Source of the DNA: Microdochium bolleyi
Lineage: Eukaryota > Ascomycota > Sordariomycetes > Xylariales > Microdochiaceae
Length of the DNA stretch: 64,000 bases
Reading direction: 5' to 3'
Assembly: GCA_001566295.1 (NCBI GenBank)
Contig: KQ964246.1
Span: 1,364,001 to 1,428,000 of the forward strand
The notes beneath the pieces were generated by a model, which was not told the origin of the DNA, did not search any database, and worked only from the letters and a program-made list of their open reading frames with translations. The translations under genes and the position numbers were made by a program. Below, in pieces: positions 57,966 to 64,000 of this stretch (positions within the stretch are counted from its first letter, which is position 1; each line of letters begins with the position of its first letter).

Positions 57966-58930
57966 GACCTAGGCTGGAAAGGATGCTGAAAAGAATGTGA
58001 AAAAGGCGAAACGTGCCCGATAGATTGAAGTAAAGAGCGGCGAAGGCGCCCGAAGGCAGCGAAAGAGTGACTTGTCTCCAGGACCGAGATGACGGAGATC
58101 GTGCGAGCCGGAATTCATCAAGAAGAGAAACACAAGCCGCCGGGAACCGCGAAGGGTGGCGCCGTCCCGGCATAAATGGCGCGGGAGCCATGTCTAGGCC
58201 TTGGGAGGGAAACAGCTGGCGCGTGAGACGTGTAAAGAATGTCGCGGCAGCTTCGCCCTGGGTATCTTGGTGTATCGAGGAATGCCGATGAGACTTTCAG
58301 CATGGCGCCAAGCAGGTGAGACAGTCGATCTGGCAGCGGAGCACCAGTTCTTGCTGAGCGTTCTCCCCTAGCAAGGCCAGTGGAGAGAGCAGAGTGCTCT
58401 CTGGGGAAATGGCTTGTGTTATAATCACAAAGCTGGAAAATGCGCGGTTACATTTTGATCAAGTGTTTTCCAAGGGTTTAAGTACAATAGGGTAGGGGCG
58501 ATGCGGATGCGTGCGGGAAGACAGATCGCGAGACTAGCGCGGAGGAGGACGATGACTTATACAGCGCACATTCCAACACTGTCACATTCCACCACGGCTG
58601 CACCTGCTTCGGCAGCCAGGCTGTCTGCAACCCGACGCAACCAGTCGGGTGCCTTCATACATCGGAAAGTCGCTTATGCCGATCAAAATGCCGTGTTTTG
58701 CAGCCACGGCTCGTGTAATCCCGGTGTCCTTATGACGTCGGCAAGCGGCCTAGATCCTCCTCTCACTAAGCCATGCAGTCTTCCCAATCTAGATCACGAC
58801 CAATTGCCATATAAAATTTCTGTCAGAATCTCAATGAGCAATGCATCCACCGGGCACGTCGCTAATCACTTAGGCATGTTGAGAGCTAAGAAGGCTGCAC
58901 TACACCTGTTCCATGCGCACACAAACGGCC
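57966..58930. other. upstream region of the GH16 gene
   Basis: Probably holds the GH16 promoter and perhaps a missed first exon coding for a signal peptide. A frame at 57889-58191 (-) contains a hydrophobic run (FRLFHILFSILSSLG) but is out of phase with the GH16 frame unless spliced. No other gene seen. Confidence 0.45.
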
Positions 58931-60022
58931 TCACAAAACAATCGTGAACGAGGCGTCGTGCACAATCTTCCCCGTGTTGCCAGCCTGCACGGCAGCGTTG
59001 ATCATGACGCCGCCATTAGGCCTGACGCCACTCAGCATGAACCACTGCCAGAGCAATGCTTTGACATTGAGCCAGAGGAAGCCTATCGCGTCGACCCAGG
59101 CCGTGGTGGGAAGCAAGTCATATATTGGTCCACGTGTCCTGCGCGCCATGAACTTCTCGTAAGCAGCCTGGCAGTCATCCCAGTACGCAGCTCGCTTGCC
59201 TCTGCCCCAGTGGACATGGCCGAAGATGTGGACGGCCGGTTTGACCCGCCAGAGCTCTGCGAGGAGACTCGCACAACCTAGATTGAGATCCATGTGATGC
59301 AGCTTAACATTTTGGTCGTCAGTAATTGGATAACCCCTCATGATAGGGACAACCTACCGGTGGCGTATGAGTGATCAAGATGTCGGTGTCCATAGGGATC
59401 CTGTTTTTCCACGGATCGTCTTGCGGCAGATATTGGAACCTAGTGATGCGTATCAGACTTGGGGTTCCACGAAGAAAACTCGGAAATGGACCCACGCGTT
59501 GTCCGAGTTCCCAATCTTGGGGATGCCAGGAGCGCCGTAGAGATTGAGACGACGACCATCTCTGAAGGGGAGGCTGAGTGCATTGTGCTCTAGATAGTGG
59601 ATGCCCTTGAGATCGAGCTTCTGGTTGGCGAGCGTATCCTCCTCCTTCCTAGCTACAGGATCAAAGTAGTTATCGTGGTTGCCGGCCACGAGAACCTTGT
59701 GCTGGTGAGGCAGGGTGGCCATCCAGTCGATCTGGCGCTGGATGGAGGCAGCCGACCCGTTGCTTGTGGTGTCGCCGGCGTGGATGAGCAGGTCGCCATC
59801 GGGGACACCAGGAACGATGGAGTCGTGCGTGTCTGAGATGCAGACGACAGTCAACGGCCGCCGGCCCTTGGGAGGGTGCACAGGGATGCCTCGCAGCCAG
59901 AGGAACAAGAGATGCAGCCAGGCGACGACAGCACGCAGCGGCGAGTCGAGGATGCAGTCCGGGAGGGTTTGCCGCTCCCACTTGCTAGACCGCCGGGTCA
60001 GGAGCTGCCGCAGGAGACCCAT
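58931..60022 (-). CDS. calcineurin-like metallophosphoesterase
   Basis: Predicted binuclear-metal phosphoesterase; substrate unknown. Exons 60022-59496, 59439-59358 and 59302-58931 give 326 aa from MGLLRQLLTRRSS. An in-frame ATG pair at 60154/60151 would add 44 residues; the shorter start is preferred because the extra part looks like leader. Metal-site motifs are in order: CISDTHD (GD-type first block), LIHAGDTT, VAGNHDNYF, LITHTPP and FGHVHWGRG. The exon 1 donor GTGGGT is the only one that keeps phase, giving SDNAFQYLPQDDPWKNRIP. A hydrophobic stretch (LRAVVAWLHLLFLWLRG) near the N-terminus may anchor it to a membrane. It is divergent from the TMEM16 gene. Confidence 0.9.
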
Positions 60023-60805
60023 TGCTGTGGTCTCGAGGGCTGCTTGGAACTCGAGAAGGGAAGCCAGTTCGAGACCACTTGTCCTGTTGTGGTGGTGTGG
60101 AATGCTGTCAAAACAAGCGTGCAGACGGCGGCTCCAGTGGGCCGATGTCATCATAACGTGGGAACAGAGAATCGGCTGGATCTAGAAGATCCACAGGAGC
60201 TCCCTCACCCCTGCGAGAGGACAAGGGCGGGGGTGTTCAGCATGGCTGCCCTCGTTGATGGAGCCCTGCGATCATGGCTGAGGGTGGTGGGAGTCGTGCA
60301 GAAGGCAGAGCAAGATCAGGGCGAGGCCAGATTTGCAGCATCACAGCATTGCAGTTTCTGGTCTGCCTGGGTTTCCTGTCGCATCGGTGGCTCGGGTTGG
60401 GGTAGCTTCAGATGTGCTGGAGATCGGATCAGCCCGTGGATCCTGACCTGGGCCAGGGTCAGTGAGCTTAATCCCAAAGAGCACCCGTGGACCCCGCTAC
60501 AGCACGCACGCAGGTGCTGGATGACGTTGTCCATCCCACCTCCCTCCCAGACCCTGCTGCTGCAGCTCGAAATCAAGCTCTCCAGCTCATACTGCGGTCA
60601 TTGGCGTTGCACCACTCTGTACCCTGTCCACGATACCCTGTCTCATCAGTCTTGCAGGCTTGTCCTTTTCCCGGCAAGACCCTGCCCAACTTCCCTTCTT
60701 TTCCTCCCCCGAGCTTCGCCACAGCCTTTGCCTTCACACCTGCGACTTTGACTTGTGCCCACAAACACCTCCCAGAGTACGGGCCGGTCAATAACGCGAT
60801 CCGCC
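60023..60805. other. divergent promoter region of the metallophosphoesterase and TMEM16 genes
   Basis: 783 bp; a long frame on the + strand (59876-60751) crosses from the antisense of the phosphoesterase into this spacer and is an artefact. The final 200 bp before 60806 are pyrimidine-rich, as expected of a fungal leader. If the longer phosphoesterase start is used, the first 132 bp are coding. Confidence 0.5.
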
Positions 60806-63320
60806 ATGTCGAGCCTCAGAAGCCTGTACGACTCCAAGGGCGACAGCCCGGGGTTGAAGACCAACATGGGGTATGCAACTCTCAACGCACCGTCCCGCGG
60901 CTCAGGCTCTCTCGTCATGACCCATGCTAATCCCAGGTCATGTCCTGCAGTGTCGACTATGCGATCCACTTCAACATCCCGAAAGACCCCAAGGAGCGGG
61001 CTGAGGCGGAAGCATCCTTCACCCAGCTGGTCGAATCACTGACCAAGATCGGCCTGGCCACCGAAGTGCGAGATGGCCACGACTCTTCGCTCCTCATCTT
61101 TGTCAAGGTTGCGTCCGAGCAGTACCTCACAACCCAAATCTACCGCGAGCGAGTCCAGGATTGGCTCTACGGGGTGCGCGCTGCGGCCCCAGACAAGGAC
61201 GTCAGCACTGCATTTAGTGCAGAGCCCGTCAGCGACGCTGAGCGGCTCCGCCTTGTCTACCTGCTCATCACCAGGCCCAAGAACGACGGAGGTGCTGGCA
61301 TCACCCCCGGATCGGGTCAATGGAAGCGCGTTGCCTCCATTTTCCCGCTGCATGACCACGCCTTCAACAAGCGCTGGATCAAGGAGTGGAGCTCCAAGTA
61401 TGTCTTGACGGAGCGAGACCTCAACGAGATCCGGGACCGGTTTGGTGAAAAGGTTGCCTTCTACTTCGCCTTCCTGCAATCCTACTTCAACTTCCTCGTC
61501 GTTCTCGCAGGCTTTGGCTTTGGCGCCTGGCTGATCCTGGGCCGCTACTCCTTCTTCTACGCCGTGGTCAACTCTATCTGGACCGTTGTGTTCTTCGAGT
61601 GGTGGAAGCAGAAGGAGGTCGACCTGGCCGTCCAGTGGGGAGTGCGTGGCGTCTCCAAGATCCAGCTGCCTCGAAGTGACTTCAAGTGGGATCACGAAAC
61701 TGCCGATCCTGTCACCGGCGAGGCTGTCAAGGTCTACTCGCCTATCAATCGGTTCAAGACGCAGTTGCTCCAGATTCCATTCGCTGCTGGTTGTCTTGTT
61801 ATACTTGGTGCAGTTTACCTCTTCTGCCTTTCTGTGGAGATCTTCATCTCCCAGATCTATGATGGTCCGGGAAAGGCTTACCTTGTCTTCACCCCGACTC
61901 TGATTCTTACTGGCGTGTTGCCGATGCTTTCCACAATCCTCGGGAACTTTGCAGAGAAGCTTACAGAGGCGGAGAACTATGAGACCGAAGATGGTGAGTC
62001 CTCACACGCCCACGCTATTCACGAATACCACTTTCAGAGCTAACGTTGCAGAAAAGCCCACGACGCCGCCTTGGTTCAGAAGCTGTTCTTTATCAACTTC
62101 ATCACATCATACACCCCGCTGTTTCTAACCGCCTTTGTGTACATGCCGTTTGGTAATCTTCTTGCACCATACCTGGACATCTTCCGTGTCACGGCAGAGA
62201 AGATTTCTGCCAAGGGCACAATCACGACACAAGGATTCGAGATCAACAAAGACAGGCTGAAGAACCAGATCGTCTACTTTACTGTGACTGCTCAAATTGT
62301 CAACTTTCTTCTTGAGACTATCGTCCCCGTCGTCAAGCGAAAGGCCACCCAGCAGGTAGAGAAGATAACCAACAAGGAGGTCGCGGCCGAGGATCCCGAG
62401 GGCGAGCACGCGTTCCTCGAGCGTGTCCGTTACGAAGCGAGCCTCGAGCACTACGACGTCACTTCTGATCTTCGGGAAATGGCTGTGCAGTTCGGTAAGC
62501 ACACTTTCCACCATCTCCATCTGCTGCATGCAATCACTAGGACTGTTCTAACAATTAGCGTGATCTGTAGGTTATCTGTCTCTGTTTTCTTGCATCTGGC
62601 CTTTGGCTCCCCTGTCGTTCCTCATCAACAACTGGATCGAGCTCCGTTCCGACGCCATGAAGATTGCTGTCTCCAGCCAGCGCCCGATCCCCTGGCGTGC
62701 AGATTCCATCGGGCCTTGGCTCAACTCACTTGGCTTCCTGTCGTGGCTGGGCAGCGTTGTCAGCTCTGCGATTGTGTTCCTGTTCAACAACGAGACTGAA
62801 GGCCCCGGTGGCGAACCCTGGGGCATCAAGCTCTGGGGTCTGCTGCTCAGCATCTTGTTATCTGAGCACATATACCTGGCACTGCAGTTTGCCGTCCGCC
62901 ACGTGCTGAGTCAGATCGAGAGTCCTGGTGTACAAAAGGAGAAGGCCGAGCGATTCAACATGCGCCGGCGGATGCTCAAGGAAAGTCTTGGCGAGGAGGT
63001 GACCAAGAAGCCAATCCCTCCCACCGTCAAGAGCGGCGAAAAGATCACGCGCCAGGCACTTGAAGAGGAGGCTAGGGAGATGTCCATCAAGGGTTCAAGC
63101 CCCGAGCAAGCGTGAGTTGCGCAGTAGCCATGAAGTTCTGTTTTCTACGCTCCTCCGCTAAATTTGTGATAGCTTCTGGCACCGCCAGCAGGGTATGGAC
63201 GAGTCCGTCCAGGTTGGTCGGTACATCTTCTCGCAGGTGAGACCTCCAATTAACACAAACGGGCGATCATCGGGCTAATCATGAGTATAGCATTCGTCGA
63301 ACAAGACCGCGAAGGCTTGA
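60806..63320 (+). CDS. TMEM16/anoctamin family membrane protein (fungal lipid scramblase type, Ist2-related)
   Basis: Fungal members include Ca2+-activated phospholipid scramblases, and yeast Ist2 tethers ER to plasma membrane. Six exons: 60806-60870, 60951-61993, 62057-62494, 62571-63111, 63173-63236 and 63291-63320, totalling 726 aa in frame. The cytosolic N-domain begins GVDYAIHFNIPKD. Transmembrane helices include FLVVLAGFGFGAWLIL, LLQIPFAAGCLVILGAVYLF, LVFTPTLILTGVLPML, INFITSYTPLFLTAFVYMPFG, FTVTAQIVNFLLETIVP and PLAPLSFLINNWIELRSD. Acidic residues in QIVNFLLE, NNWIELRSD and LLSEHIYLAL are where the family's Ca2+ site is built. The length and intact fold resemble the well-studied Nectria TMEM16 more than yeast Ist2, which has a long basic tail. 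The acceptor of exon 3 is AAAAG (62056), the only site that yields EDAHDAALVQK. Confidence 0.94.
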
Positions 63321-64000
63321 GACGACTCTCGAAATGGTATAGAGATCACCTCGCACGGAACTTATGTGCTATAGGAGCTACGTGCACCTGATGCTGTGCT
63401 ATTAGCATCGTAGTCTCGGTATCAAAAGAGGCTAGACAATCATGTTGATGTCTTGTCAGGAGCAGACATCAGGAGTGTGGATATTGCAGTGTGAGAACGA
63501 GATAGCAAGGTAATGCTTTACACGGAGCAATGAGCGACGATTTGATAGCATACGACGTAATGAAAAAGTTTACTTGTTTATTTACAAGATCGCGAGCTAC
63601 ATCTGTGACCATGTCGGCCGATTGTGCAAACACGCATGGCTCCGACTTCGACAAGCTGCACTGTGCATGCATTCTGTGTGCGACACACGGTGTCACCTTG
63701 TGGAGACCGGGGCCCCGAACCTCGGCATTAATTGACGATGGGCCCCTGCAACCGAGAGAACCTCCCGATCACACTTTCAGCTTCAACGACTGGCTGTGTG
63801 CCACGGCCAACCCACCCTACGCGACATCAAGTACCGCTGTCCCGAGACTGAGTTATCCTGCGAGACGACCTTCGAGGCTGGCCACCGCCATCCACCTGAG
63901 CCCGTCGCCATCTACAATTCGCCTCCACAATATTGCCAGCGCCCGACACTACAAACACACACATCGAGCCTCAGGACCGCGCTCGGGCGCGCACAACACC
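63321..64000. other. right-edge spacer, probably the leader of the next gene
   Basis: After the TMEM16 stop there is no supported gene. From about 63730 the sequence becomes rich in CCA, ACA and CTC words, like the leaders of other genes in this window, so a + strand gene may start just beyond 64000. The minus frame at 63469-63696 (75 codons) shows no signature. Confidence 0.4.

Noticed and set aside
59876..60751. 291-codon + strand frame
   Set aside because: Antisense to the metallophosphoesterase first exon and then its promoter; no motif.

Overview
This 64 kb window looks like nuclear DNA of a filamentous ascomycete (Pezizomycotina, most likely Sordariomycetes). The evidence is short spliceosomal introns (about 50-280 nt, GT-AG, with CTAAC/CTGAC-like branch points), coding DNA richer in G+C than the spacers, a eukaryote-specific gene set (Sec4, Mcm3, Ctf18, CAP/Srv2, Erg25, a fungal TMEM16), and one intron-containing nuclear tRNA gene. 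I recognise 22 protein genes and one tRNA gene. Exon borders were placed by hand from splice motifs, reading frame and family similarity. No mobile element, CRISPR array or obvious biosynthetic cluster is visible.

Layout. 1-6323: no recognisable gene. 6.3-16.4 kb: amidohydrolase (-), pterin-4a-carbinolamine dehydratase (+), C-4 methylsterol oxidase ERG25 (-), NCA2 (+), SEC4-type Rab (+). 17.1-23.8 kb: mitochondrial-type protein of unknown function (-), AFG2/SPATA5-like double AAA ATPase (+), an enlarged Rab-like GTPase (-). 23.8-29.3 kb: an accessory-looking stretch with an AT-rich island and a large intronless F-box/ankyrin gene (-). 29.3-36 kb: tRNA-Val(AAC), CTF18 (+), FHIT-type HIT hydrolase (-), a two-domain DUF7726-type protein carrying an apparent frameshift (-). 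36.6-50.6 kb: MFS transporter (-), a 2.2 kb spacer with a perfect hairpin, a PWI/RS splicing factor (-) divergent from MCM3 (+), MAK32-like PfkB protein (-), CAP/Srv2 (+). 51.3-63.3 kb: carnitine acetyltransferase (-), GH16-WSC cell-wall protein (-), metallophosphoesterase (-), TMEM16/anoctamin (+). The right edge looks like the leader of a further gene.

Most genes are conserved housekeeping genes in no operon-like order. Themes that recur are DNA replication and cohesion (MCM3, CTF18, both with CGCG-type G1/S promoter words), membrane traffic and lipid handling (SEC4, the second Rab, TMEM16, ERG25), and mitochondrial or acetyl-unit metabolism (NCA2, carnitine acetyltransferase, the 504-residue protein). 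The less ordinary observations are an altered catalytic motif in the GH16 domain, a degenerate first AAA domain in the AFG2-like ATPase, dual-targeting architecture in the carnitine acetyltransferase, the 2-nt frameshift in the DUF7726-type gene, an AT-rich island next to the ankyrin gene, and a perfect 18-bp inverted repeat in a gene-free spacer. I found no clearly new multi-gene system.
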